This document shows positions 16,083 to 25,700 of a stretch of DNA of 64,000 nucleotides, one piece after another (the stretch's first letter is position 1; each line of letters starts with the position of its first letter). The notes beneath the pieces are model-generated. The model saw only the letters and a list, made by a program, of their open reading frames with translations, had not been told where the DNA came from and searched no databases. This DNA comes from Kangiella sp. HZ709 (GTDB lineage: Bacteria > Pseudomonadota > Gammaproteobacteria > Enterobacterales > Kangiellaceae): positions 1,185,031-1,249,030 of the forward strand of contig NZ_WKJC01000001.1 in NCBI RefSeq assembly GCF_009674675.1, in the 5' to 3' direction. The translations under genes were made by a program, and so were the position numbers.

Positions 16083-18002
16083 CTAACCTGTTTTTAATCC
16101 TTCCAGGTATTCCCAACGTTCAAAGACGCCTTCTAAAGACTCTTCTAATGCAGCCATTTCTTCGTTCGCTTGTGTAATATGCTCTTTAGCTTGCTGATAA
16201 AAACCTGGATCAGCCATGCGCTTTTGAATCTCTTCAATTTTTTCTTCTAATTCAGCGATGCTTTCAGGTAATTTATCAAGCTCCCTTTGATCCTTATAGC
16301 TCAGCTTCTTAGCTGACTGCTTTACTTGCTTGCTTTCTTGTTTGATGTCTAAATCTTTATCGCTATTGCCTTGTTGATTGATTTTACTTTTTGCAGCCTT
16401 TTTATTTGCTTGTTCAATCGAAGCTTTCTGCCTTAACCAATCATCATAGCCACCAACATACTCTTGTACTTTGCCATTACCCTCAAAAACAATACTACTG
16501 GTAACTACATTATTAAGAAAATCTCTGTCGTGAGATACCACTAAAATAGTTCCAGGATAGGAATCAAGCATTTCCTCAACTAGCTCTAATGTTTCTACAT
16601 CTAGATCATTAGTTGGCTCATCAAGTATTAAAAAGTTAGAGGGCTTAGCAAGCAATTTCGCCAATAGTAGGCGATTTCGTTCACCACCAGATAATGCAGT
16701 AATAGGTGCTCTTGCTCGTTCAGGCGTAAATAAAAAATCTTGCATATAGCTAATAACATGACGATCTTTACCATTAATAGTCATCATGTCTTTGCCATCT
16801 GAAACATTATCTTGCGCCGATAATTTTTCATTCAACTGGGCTCGATGCTGATCGAAATAAGCTACTTCCAACTTGGTACCTAAATCAACTTCACCATCGT
16901 CAGGCTGTAGTTTTCCTAACAAAATATTGATTAGAGTCGTTTTACCTGTTCCATTTGGTCCAATAATCCCTATTCGATCGCCACGCATAATAATTGTTGA
17001 GAAATCATCTATTAAAACTCGTCCTTCATAAGCCATATGAATATCGCGAGCTTCAATTACTTTCTTTCCAGAAGCTTCACTTTGCTGAACCTTCATATTG
17101 ACATTGCCGATCAAGTTACGACGCTCTGCTCTTTCTCGACGAGCAGCTTCTAACCGCCTCACCCGACCCTCATTACGAGTACGTCGCGCCTTGATGCCTT
17201 GCCTTATCCAAACCTCTTCTTGTGCTAGCTTCTTATCAAACTCAGCATTGGACTTTTCTTCCGCAGCCAGACTTTCTGCTTTATGGCGTAAATACTTCTC
17301 ATAATCGCCAGGCCAAGAAGTTAACTCCCCTCGATCAATCTCTATAATTCGAGTGGCCAGATTTTTAAGAAAACGTCTATCGTGTGTAATAAATAAAATA
17401 CTACCCTCATAGGATTTCAAAAAACCTTCGAGCCATTCAATTGACTCAATATCCAAATGGTTAGTAGGCTCATCCAATAACAAGATATCGGGTTGCTCAA
17501 CCAAAGCTTGGGCCAACAACACCCTTCGCTTCATACCCCCTGATAATTCTTTAAAAGCCTTGTCACCATCAAGGCTTAATCGCTTAATGACTGTTTCTAC
17601 TTTTTGATCGAGGCCCCAAGCTTCCATCTCTTCAATCTTCTGCTGTACATCAGCCATTTTTTCAAATGATTCAGAATCCATTTGCTGTGATAGATGGTGG
17701 AATTCTTGCAATAAGCGTCCCGCCTCACCTAAACCTGATGCCACTACTTCAAAGACACTACCATCAGTACCATGAGGTACTTCTTGAGTTAACTTAGCGA
17801 CCTTTACGCCTTGTAAAAACCGCAACTTGCCATCATCAGGAATAATTTCCCCATTAATAACTTTTAAAAGAGTGGATTTACCGACGCCATTTCTGCCAAT
17901 CAAACAAACACGCTCGCCGGTCTCAATGCTAAAGTCGACTTTGTTCAGTAAGGCGGGGCCGCCATAACTGACTTCTACTTGGTTTAAGGTTACTAATGCC
18001 AT
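16083..18002 (-). CDS. uup: ABC-F ATPase Uup
   Basis: A cytoplasmic ATPase with two nucleotide-binding domains and no membrane helices. The first P-loop GRNGVGKSTL with LSGGMKRR, and the second GPNGTGKTTL with LSGGERNR, flank the ABC-F interdomain linker (about residues 230-310). The C-terminal coiled-coil tail (LPESIAELEEKIEEIQKRM) is the DNA-binding domain that separates Uup from EttA. It is linked to ribosome function, transposon excision suppression and recombination intermediates. The 639 residues are typical. Confidence 0.93.
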   Translation of the reverse strand: MALVTLNQVEVSYGGPALLNKVDFSIETGERVCLIGRNGVGKSTLLKVINGEIIPDDGKLRFLQGVKVAKLTQEVPHGTDGSVFEVVASGLGEAGRLLQEFHHLSQQMDSESFEKMADVQQKIEEMEAWGLDQKVETVIKRLSLDGDKAFKELSGGMKRRVLLAQALVEQPDILLLDEPTNHLDIESIEWLEGFLKSYEGSILFITHDRRFLKNLATRIIEIDRGELTSWPGDYEKYLRHKAESLAAEEKSNAEFDKKLAQEEVWIRQGIKARRTRNEGRVRRLEAARRERAERRNLIGNVNMKVQQSEASGKKVIEARDIHMAYEGRVLIDDFSTIIMRGDRIGIIGPNGTGKTTLINILLGKLQPDDGEVDLGTKLEVAYFDQHRAQLNEKLSAQDNVSDGKDMMTINGKDRHVISYMQDFLFTPERARAPITALSGGERNRLLLAKLLAKPSNFLILDEPTNDLDVETLELVEEMLDSYPGTILVVSHDRDFLNNVVTSSIVFEGNGKVQEYVGGYDDWLRQKASIEQANKKAAKSKINQQGNSDKDLDIKQESKQVKQSAKKLSYKDQRELDKLPESIAELEEKIEEIQKRMADPGFYQQAKEHITQANEEMAALEESLEGVFERWEYLEGLKTG

Positions 18003-18099
18003 ACGAATTATGCAGGTGATCTTAATAGAGATATTCTAACTCAAACTATCTACTATGACTTGTGAAGTTTACACGTAAAGCTAATATTTTTTATATATT

Positions 18100-18146
18100 A
18101 AGTGCTAATAAAAGGCCTGCAAATTGCAGGCCTTTTATTAGCACTT
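18100..18146 (-). terminator. 23-bp perfect palindrome, terminator of the Sel1-repeat gene
   Basis: Arms of 23 bases at 18100-18122 and 18124-18146 are perfectly complementary around a single central base. The core is a normal terminator stem (AAAAGGCCTGCA/TGCAGGCCTTTT) but the arms extend a further 11 bases. The right arm reaches the stop codon of the leftward Sel1-repeat gene. The unusual length is discussed under findings. Confidence 0.8.
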
Positions 18147-18508
18147 TAAGGTAGGGTTTTCTTTAATTGCTTATAATATTGATTAAGGTTAGACGCTTTT
18201 GACTTTCCTAAGTCATTTTCTATCTCTGACAATAAGTCCAACTCAAAGGAGTTACTTTCATCCGAAACCTTAATCCAGGCATAGGCTTTCAAGAGATTTT
18301 TTTCAACTCCCACACCATCCAAGTACATTAAACCAAGATTATATTGAGCATCTTCATTCCCTTCCTTAGCTAATTTCAAAAACACTTGATAAGCAAGCTC
18401 AAATTGTTGCTCATCATATGCTTTCATGGCTTTATCAAAATTAGCTGTAGCATTAGTCGAGAAAAATAGAAATGATACGACGAACAGTAACGTTAAATGC
18501 TTACTCAT
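18146..18508 (-). CDS. Secreted Sel1-repeat protein
   Basis: A 120-residue protein with a signal peptide (MSKHLTLLFVVSFLFFSTNA) followed by one or two Sel1/TPR-like repeats: FELAYQVFLKLAKEGNEDAQ and YNLGLMYLDGVGVEKNLLKA. It is probably periplasmic; such proteins mediate protein contacts. GGGGA sits 6 bases before the ATG at 18508, so this start is preferred to the one at 18520. A downstream perfect palindrome probably ends the transcript. Confidence 0.82.
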   Translation of the reverse strand: MSKHLTLLFVVSFLFFSTNATANFDKAMKAYDEQQFELAYQVFLKLAKEGNEDAQYNLGLMYLDGVGVEKNLLKAYAWIKVSDESNSFELDLLSEIENDLGKSKASNLNQYYKQLKKTLP

Positions 18509-18520
18509 AATTATCCCCAT

Positions 18521-18849
18521 AAATTGCTTAATACACGATTGTATTAAAAAATAAGCTCGGCTTATTGGTGAGGCTCACATATTAGTGCGAGAATAGTTTT
18601 AAACAAGATCCTCTCCTAACGTTTGTGAAAGTTTTACATTCGGATGACAAACTACCGTTTACTTACATTATAAAAAACTTATTGAACTGTCCCGGAATAA
18701 TCACAACTGATTTACAACATCCCCTTCTCTTCACTTTGAACCATGTTCAAGGGGGGATAATAATATTGATTAAACCTAGAATTTGGCTTGCCAAAAAACA
18801 GACTTGAGGTAAAATGCGCTTTCTTTCAGGACTTACCCTGATTCTATAA
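18521..18849. other. Non-coding stretch before the CAU tRNA
   Basis: About 330 bases without a convincing gene. It holds a small inverted repeat TTGAAC-CAT-GTTCAA (18736-18750) next to a G-run, and the tRNA promoter at 18788-18815. A 60-codon open frame at 18625-18807 has no ribosome-binding site or recognisable product, and the promoter sits inside it. Confidence 0.5.
18788..18815 (+). promoter_or_regulatory. Predicted tRNA promoter
   Basis: -35 TTGCCA (18788-18793), a 16-base spacer, -10 TAAAAT (18810-18815), then a GC-rich GCGC discriminator as in growth-rate-controlled stable RNA promoters. Confidence 0.6.
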
Positions 18850-18926
18850 GGGCCCGTAGCTCAGTTGGTTAGAGCATCCGACTCATAATCGGCAGGTCCC
18901 CCGTTCAAGTCGGGGCGGGCCCACCA
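18850..18926 (+). tRNA. tRNA with CAU anticodon, probably tRNA-Ile2 (or elongator Met)
   Basis: A 77-base cloverleaf: acceptor GGGCCCG/CGGGCCC, D arm with AGCTCAGTTGGTTAGAGC, anticodon loop CTCATAA (CAT), T arm CCCCG-TTCAAGT-CGGGG, and encoded CCA. The acceptor pairs C4-G69 and C5-G68 match the identity elements used by TilS to make the lysidine-bearing isoleucine tRNA, and they differ from the usual elongator Met acceptor. So Ile2 is favoured but not proven. Confidence 0.85.
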
Positions 18927-18959
18927 TTTCTTCAGTTCACTGTTTATAAAGCTATTAGT

Positions 18960-19487
18960 TTAACTTTTCTTAAATACATTTAGGCATAAAACAAAGGTAG
19001 CGATAATCCCCCAAGATAACCCTACGACTACCCCAACATCTAAAATCCCTCGCCATGGTTGAGGAATATAACTAAAAAAGATTATTAAAAGAACAATTGC
19101 AAAGGTAAGAATATAAGCTGATAGGATATTTCTTCTATCCGCCGCAAAGTAACTCATACAATACAATGGTGCCAGTAGACCAATGGCAATGCTTGGATTA
19201 CTTTCAATTTGACGTAAACGATTGGAAAACTTAATAGAGTAACTTTGCTGAAAGCCTTTATAACCCTCGGAGTAAGCCATAAAAGCAGTATTCCCAACCA
19301 AAATTAGCCAGTGGTACCACTGATATTCGTACTCCCACGATAGCAGAAAATGACCAAACAACCGATAAACTGCATAGCCTAATATGGTTATAAAACCCAG
19401 AATAGCCCAAATCTGGGCGTAACGAACAAAAGACATTGAATAGTTTGCAAGAATTGTTTGTACGAATTTTATCACAACAAAATACAC
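18960..19487 (-). CDS. Uncharacterised integral membrane protein
   Basis: No family recognised. About 175 residues with four to five hydrophobic helices: WAILGFITILGYAVYRLF, YHWLILVGNTAFMAY, ILSAYILTFAIVLLIIFF and VGVVVGLSWGIIATFVLC. The first codon at 19487 is GTG; an ATG at 19436 (MSFVRYAQIW) may be the true start and would keep all helices. Neither has a clear ribosome-binding site. It is a single gene between the tRNA and the divergent protease unit. Confidence 0.55.
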   Translation of the reverse strand: MYFVVIKFVQTILANYSMSFVRYAQIWAILGFITILGYAVYRLFGHFLLSWEYEYQWYHWLILVGNTAFMAYSEGYKGFQQSYSIKFSNRLRQIESNPSIAIGLLAPLYCMSYFAADRRNILSAYILTFAIVLLIIFFSYIPQPWRGILDVGVVVGLSWGIIATFVLCLNVFKKS

Positions 19488-19655
19488 AAAGCTTTACAAT
19501 TCAAGTCTTGTACGGTTGTCAGCAAAACCTAATAACCTATTTAGAATCAAACGTTTAGCTATTTTATTGTTAAATTGTAGCAATTAAGGATTAGCAGGGT
19601 CATTTTCTGTATAATATTTGGCTGAACTTATAAGGTATTGATATTGGAGTGATAA

Positions 19656-19976
19656 ATGAAGTTAATGACCTCGATACTAGCAACAATAAGTGTTTTATTC
19701 TTGTTAGTTTCATGCGGTTCGACGGATGATAAATTAGCCAAACCGGATCAAGGCAAACAATTAATCGTAGCTTTCAAGAGTGATGCTACTAAAGACATAG
19801 TTGAGAATTATTTATCTACTTTGAACCTTGAAGTGGTTAAACCGATTACCAAAGACGGTACTCTTCTTGTGCAAGCGAGTGAGAATGTTGATATGGATGC
19901 AATATTAAATCAACTGAACTCAAGTAATTTGGTCAGATATGCTGAGCCGAATTACCCTATGAAAAAATCAAATTAA
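19656..19976 (+). CDS. Lipoprotein made of a subtilisin prodomain-like fold
   Basis: A 106-residue lipoprotein with signal and lipobox LLVSC, followed by a single compact domain: LIVAFKSDATKDIVENYLST, then LLVQASENVDMDAILNQL and VRYAEPNYP. This pattern (β-strand, helix, and a closing Y-EPN) is that of the N-terminal prodomains of S8 peptidases, which act as intramolecular chaperones and inhibitors. The stop overlaps the start of the downstream S8 peptidase (TAATG). GGAG lies 8 bases before the ATG. It is inferred to be a membrane-anchored foldase, inhibitor or immunity factor for that peptidase. Confidence 0.72.
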   Translation: MKLMTSILATISVLFLLVSCGSTDDKLAKPDQGKQLIVAFKSDATKDIVENYLSTLNLEVVKPITKDGTLLVQASENVDMDAILNQLNSSNLVRYAEPNYPMKKSN

Positions 19977-22744
19977 TGGTCCTATATATGAAAAAACATT
20001 TTTTTTATTCTTTATTAGTAGCGACGTTAGCTTCGACGCACTCGACTAATATCAATGCAAAAATTCTTCCGCAAGTTGAAAAAGAAGACTTCATTCCAAA
20101 TCAACTTGTTGCCAAATTAAAACCTGCTCCTTATCAGAAAAATTATTCTTTGGCTAATTTAGGTGTTTCTATCGAAATGTTAGAAACTTCAAATGATTAT
20201 GCGGTTATTAACATTCTAGATAAAACAGTAATTCTGGAAGATAAAATTGAAGAGTTAATGGCAACTGGCTTATATGAGTACGTAGAAAAGAATTATACAT
20301 ACTACTCAACTCTTACACCAAACGATCCAAGTTTATCATCTCAATGGTATATCAATAACACCAACCTAAATGGTGCTGATATTAACATGTTGGCTGCTTG
20401 GGATATTCAAAATAGCGCGCCAAATACATTGGTCGCCGTGATAGATGATGGATTCGATCTAAACCACCCTGATCTTAGTAGCAACTTTATCAATGATGGT
20501 AAGTGTTTTGCCTCAGATGCTACTTATTGTGGTGGTAATACCGATGCTGGATTCACTGCTAATGACCAAAGCCATGGAACACTTGTGACTGGTACTTTTG
20601 GCGCTACAGCTAATAATGCCGTAGGTATCGCTGGTGCTAGCTGGGCTGTTCAGGTGTTGCCACTAAAAGTCGACTTAACTTCATCAGCAATTATTCAAGC
20701 GGTTGACGAGGCAATTGCCCAAAATGCTTCTATCGTCAACATGAGCTTTGGTGGGCCAAGCTTTAGCCAAGCTCAATTCGACGCTTATAACCGAGCATTA
20801 AATGCAGGGATTTTGTTAGTTACTTCTGCAGGTAATGGCGATATGAATAATGACAAAGGTCGAATTGTTTTCCCAGCAAATTATGATTTACCGAATATGG
20901 TTTCAGTTGCTGCGACTAGTAATAACGACTTAATTACAAGCTTCTCTCAATGGGGCCCATTCACTGTAGATATCGCTGCACCTGGTCAAGGTATATTTAC
21001 TACTAGCATTAACTCATCGTATTCATCAACTGCAGGAACCTCTTTTTCGAGCCCTCTAGTTGCTGGTGTTGCTGCATTAATTAAAGAAAATACAGGAGCA
21101 ACTGACTACAAACAGTTAAAAGCTCAACTGCTAAATGGTGGCGAGAGAAGTGCATCTACTATTCAAGCAAAAACTTCTTTCAACGGCACCACTGCAACAG
21201 GTCGCCTAGATGCAGCTAAAGCATTAGCACCTTTAACAACCGGTGTAGTTGTAATTAATAAGTTAACCATTGATGACTCAGCGACAGGAAATAACAATGG
21301 TATTTTTGATCCAGGTGAGACCGTTGATTTAGTGCTTACCCTTGAAAATGTATGGACTGCTGAAAACAACATTAGTGCGACACTATCCACTAATTCTTCA
21401 CTTTTCACCATCAATACAGCTCAAGCTAATGTATCGACTATTGCTCAAGACTCTACTGCCGAAGTTAGGTTTGAAGTTTCTGCAAGCGACTTCATTGGTA
21501 ACGAAACAGAGCTGTTTACTTTAGCTATGACTAGTGACAATGGTGATCTTGCATCTAGACAGTTCTACCATGAGATTAGTAAAATCAACCCTAATGAAGT
21601 GCACAGCCAGCAGTTCCAGCGTTGGTTTTGGGATGAGTACCATGCATATACCGTTAATGTTCCAGCAGGTGCTACTGATTTAGTTATTAGTACTACCACT
21701 ACAAACTCAACAGATATTGATTTGTTGGTTGGCTATAATGAACCGCCTGTTTATAACATTACATTAGATCCACCAGAAGGCTCAGGATTCTTTGAGTACG
21801 ACAGAACTAATCCTGACGTTTTTGTAAGTGGTAACCAAGATGGTAATGAAAACGTTACCATTGCAGCTCCAAAAGAAGGTGTTTATCACATTGTTGTGGT
21901 TAATTTTGCTCAAACTTTCCATACCTACACTATTGAAGCTAGTTTTAATGCCCCTGCTCCTGGTTCATTTGAAATTAACCCTGCTGCTATAACTGTCAAT
22001 GAAGCCGATGGTACTGCAACAGTCACCGTAGAAAGAGGCGGTACTCAAGGTGCTGTAACCGTAGATTTTGCGACAAGCGATGGTACTGCAATTGACGGCT
22101 CAGACTATACAGCAACCACAGGCACTTTGAGTTGGGCTGACGGCGAGAACACGGCTAAAACATTCACCGTCGCCATTTTAAATGACGATACTGTGGAATC
22201 AGCCGAAACCATTAATGTAAGCTTGAGTAATGCTACTGGCGGAGCAGCTATCGGAGCTAATGGCTCTGCTGTGATAACCGTCAATGATGATGATAGCCCT
22301 GGTACGATTCAACTATCAGCAACAAGTTATAGCGTTAATGAGTCAGCTGGTACTGTTACCATAACTCTAACAAGAGCGGGTGGTAGTAAAGGCGCAGCGT
22401 CTGTTGATTACGCAACTTCTGATAACACAGCAACTGCTGGATCTGACTACACTTCTAGTAGCGGAACTTTAACTTGGGCTGATGGAGTTGATAGTAGCTC
22501 AACCTTCACAATTAACATCACAGAAGACACTATCGATGAAGTTAATGAGACTATAAGCATTACATTAACCAATGTGCAAGGTGCAACTTTAGGCTCACCA
22601 ACCAGTGCAACAGTGACTATTCTGGATAATGACGCTGCTCCAACACCTCCTCCATCAAGCGGTGGCGGCGGAGGCGGCGGTTCCATAGGATGGTTAATCT
22701 CGTTAGTTTTATTATTAAGACTAAGAAAACGAAAAGCTGTTTAG
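19976..22744 (+). CDS. Secreted S8 subtilisin-like peptidase with Calx-beta repeats and GlyGly-CTERM
   Basis: A 922-residue exported protease. Order: signal peptide (about 1-28), a prodomain ending EYVEKNYTYY (about 38-110), and an S8 catalytic domain with Asp157 (VIDDG), His200 (SHGT), Asn287 and Ser356 (GTSFSSP). Then come a β-rich region, a PPC-like domain (about 545-655) and two tandem Calx-beta domains (about 664-885). The end is a Gly-run, a hydrophobic helix and RLRKRK, the GlyGly-CTERM sorting tail handled by rhombosortase. An alternative start at 19988 (MKKHFF) gives a cleaner signal peptide; 19976 is kept because it overlaps the upstream stop. Neither has a clear Shine-Dalgarno. Confidence 0.9.
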   Translation: MVLYMKKHFFYSLLVATLASTHSTNINAKILPQVEKEDFIPNQLVAKLKPAPYQKNYSLANLGVSIEMLETSNDYAVINILDKTVILEDKIEELMATGLYEYVEKNYTYYSTLTPNDPSLSSQWYINNTNLNGADINMLAAWDIQNSAPNTLVAVIDDGFDLNHPDLSSNFINDGKCFASDATYCGGNTDAGFTANDQSHGTLVTGTFGATANNAVGIAGASWAVQVLPLKVDLTSSAIIQAVDEAIAQNASIVNMSFGGPSFSQAQFDAYNRALNAGILLVTSAGNGDMNNDKGRIVFPANYDLPNMVSVAATSNNDLITSFSQWGPFTVDIAAPGQGIFTTSINSSYSSTAGTSFSSPLVAGVAALIKENTGATDYKQLKAQLLNGGERSASTIQAKTSFNGTTATGRLDAAKALAPLTTGVVVINKLTIDDSATGNNNGIFDPGETVDLVLTLENVWTAENNISATLSTNSSLFTINTAQANVSTIAQDSTAEVRFEVSASDFIGNETELFTLAMTSDNGDLASRQFYHEISKINPNEVHSQQFQRWFWDEYHAYTVNVPAGATDLVISTTTTNSTDIDLLVGYNEPPVYNITLDPPEGSGFFEYDRTNPDVFVSGNQDGNENVTIAAPKEGVYHIVVVNFAQTFHTYTIEASFNAPAPGSFEINPAAITVNEADGTATVTVERGGTQGAVTVDFATSDGTAIDGSDYTATTGTLSWADGENTAKTFTVAILNDDTVESAETINVSLSNATGGAAIGANGSAVITVNDDDSPGTIQLSATSYSVNESAGTVTITLTRAGGSKGAASVDYATSDNTATAGSDYTSSSGTLTWADGVDSSSTFTINITEDTIDEVNETISITLTNVQGATLGSPTSATVTILDNDAAPTPPPSSGGGGGGGSIGWLISLVLLLRLRKRKAV

Positions 22745-22756
22745 ATATTATGTTCC

Positions 22757-22789
22757 AAAAAAAAGCGCTGTATTTACAGCGCTTTTTTT
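22757..22789. terminator. Bidirectional terminator between S8 peptidase and RND pump
   Basis: GCGCTGTA-TT-TACAGCGC stem flanked by eight A and seven T. It serves both convergent genes; its T-run overlaps the stop codon of the pump gene. Confidence 0.92.
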
Positions 22790-25700
22790 ATACTCTAGCG
22801 ATTAACTCTAATATCCAATCTTGATATTGATAACCCAATAAAGCTGCAAAGCTAAGCATGAAAACAACCAACGCTTTGACTCTGTAATAAAACAACGGTA
22901 CCAATATCAAGGTTATGGCTGTTGCGAAAAGAATCCCAAAACCTAAAGAAACCCCCATTGGAATTAAGAATTGTGCTTGAGTAGATTTATCAAAAATAAT
23001 CGGAATCAAACCAACGAAGGTGGTTAACGAGGTCAGCATAATTGGTCGTAAACGCCTTATACCTGCATTCAATACCGCTTCTTTTCTAGCAATCCCCTTC
23101 TCTCGTTGCTTGTTAATATAGTCCACTAACACTAAGCTGTCATTGACTACTACACCGGTTAAAGCCAGCATCCCAAGGATTGACATCATGCTTAAGGTTA
23201 AGCCCATTAACCAATGTCCAAGCACCGCCATAACCGCGCCTAGGGGTATCACAGCCATTACGATAAATGGCTTATGGTAAGACTTAAACACAATCGCTAA
23301 TAAAACATATATCGCAAGCATCACAAATAAAATACTGACATAAATGCTGCTAAACAATTCACTTTCTTCTCTGGCTTCGCCTTCTAAACTATATCCAATT
23401 CCAGGAAAGTTTTCTAAAAGCTGCGCGACATCATTATTGATACCTTCTCTGATGGTCAGGATATTGCTATTCGCTTTGTCCACATCCGCGGTAATATTAA
23501 TAGTTCTCCGACGATCGATTCTGGTAATTGACGACGGACTATTTCCATAAGACAAATCAGCTAATTGGTGTAAAGGCAATTTACCGCCATTAGGAACTTG
23601 AACTAACAAGTTTTTCAACTCATCTAATGAGCTTCGTTCTTCTTCTGAGAGTCGTAACATTACCCTTACATCGTCTCGACCTCGCTGGATCCGCTGCACT
23701 TCTACGCCAAAAAATGCACTTCGGACCTGACGAGCAAGACTGCTTAAATTAACTCCCAAAGCCTCAGCTTGCGGTTTCAAATCAAATTGAATTTCTTGCT
23801 TACCCTTAGAGAAGGAGTCGGCAATATCAAAAACACCCTCTGCATTCGTTAAAATCGTTTTAATTTGTTCTGCAGCTTGATTGAGCTGAATGGTATCAGC
23901 GCCACTGAGCTGAATATCAATAGGATCACGGCTACGACCTATCTCTGCTCTAAAATTCAAAGTTTCAGCACCAGGAAGCGGACCTATTAATTGTCGCCAC
24001 TCTCTAACAAGTTGACCAATAGAAACATCATTCGCTCGCTCTTCCGGCGGAATGGTCTCAAACATCACACGACCACGATTTGGACTAGCGCTACGACCGC
24101 CAGCGCCGGATACAGAAAACACATGAGTAATAACACTTTCACCAGTTTCAGTATCTCGATATTTCTCTTTTAATTCGATCGCCGCATTAGTGATTCGTTG
24201 AATGTAGTCATCCGTTACTTCGAACGGTGTACCGGCAGGCATCGATAGTGAGTTACGTGCAGTTTCACTTGGAATTCTTGGAAAAGAAGAAAATTTAGTA
24301 TGGCCTAAAGAAACCGCAAAATAAATGATGTAGAGCAATCCAATAAAGAAAGTCACCGTAATTGCCCAATGGCTGATGGCAAAGTTTAAAACCGGCTTAT
24401 AAAACTTTACAATTCCAGCCTCAAAGCCATTGGCAAACTTTTGCTGAAAACGCTGAAAAGCATTACCCTCTTCCTGCTTCTTTTTGAACTTCATATGACC
24501 TAGGTGAGCAGGCAAGATCAGTTTTGATTCTACCAGCGAGAAAAATAAAACGGGTATAACAATTAAGGGGAGCTGAAAATACCACTTACCCCACCCGCCA
24601 GGTAAAAACAGAATAGGGACAAAGGCAATCATGGTGGTAATGATTCCAAAAGTTACTGGGACCGCAACTTCTTTAGTGCCATTAATCGCTGCTTCTAAGG
24701 GCGGCGAACCTCGACTTAAGTGATTATAAATATTTTCACCGGTCACAATTGCATCGTCAACCACAATCCCCAGCACTAAGATAAAAGCAAACAAGCTAAT
24801 CAAGTTAACTGTGGCGCCCATTTCTGGCATTAGGGCAATACCACCAGCAAAGGCAATTGGGATACCAAGACTTACCCACAAAGCGATAGTTGGACGCAAA
24901 AACAATGTCAGTAAGATGATAACCAAAATACCACCTTGTAACAGGCTATAATTCAAGGTAGATAAGCGTGCTTTAAGTCCTTTGGATTGATCACGCCAAA
25001 TTCCAACTTCTAAACCAGCTGGAATTTTCCCCTGTTTAGCTGTTACAAAATCTTTAATTTTTTGCGCCACTTGTATTTCGCTTTGATCGCCGACTCTAAA
25101 AATTTCAAGCTCTATAGCAGGTCTTCCATCAAAACGCGTATTCAAACCTTGTTCTTCAAAGCCATCTTTAATTCGAGCAATGTCTTTAAGTAAAATTCGA
25201 GTACCATCGGCTTGTGTCAAAATAGGTATTTCTAGAAACTCGCGCTGAGTATAAGACTGACCTTTTAAACGTAATAAAATATCGCCTTTATCCGAGCGCA
25301 CTTGTCCTGCAGATAAATCAAGTGAATCATTATTAATGGCATTAGCAATTTCTTGTAAAGTTAATCCATATTCATTAAGCAAGTCCTGATTGACTTCTAT
25401 AGCAATCTCAAAAGCCCTTACGCCGGAAGTTTCTATTTGGGTTATACCTTCAATGGTAAGCATTTCTTCTTGCAAAATATCAGCATATTCGCGCAGTTCT
25501 TGCTCTGGTAACTCGCCCGAAACCATTACACTAATCGTTTCTCGATTAAATTCACTGCGACGGATAATTGGTCTTTCCGCTTCAACCGGCAAAGTGTTTA
25601 AGGCATCAACCCGACTTTTTACTTTGTCGAGCAAAAGCTCCATGTCGTAACTATCTTCTATTTCGATAATAACCGTTGAGGAGCCTTCTGATGAAACCGA

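Noticed and set aside
18625-18807. 60-codon open frame before the CAU tRNA
   Set aside because: No ribosome-binding site or recognisable product, and the tRNA promoter lies within it.
18850-18926. Calling this tRNA elongator methionine
   Set aside because: The CAT anticodon allows it, but the C4-G69 and C5-G68 acceptor pairs favour the TilS-modified isoleucine tRNA. The question stays open.
22447-22686. Open frame opposite the Calx-beta and GlyGly region of the S8 peptidase
   Set aside because: A Pro-rich shadow of the Gly-rich coding strand.
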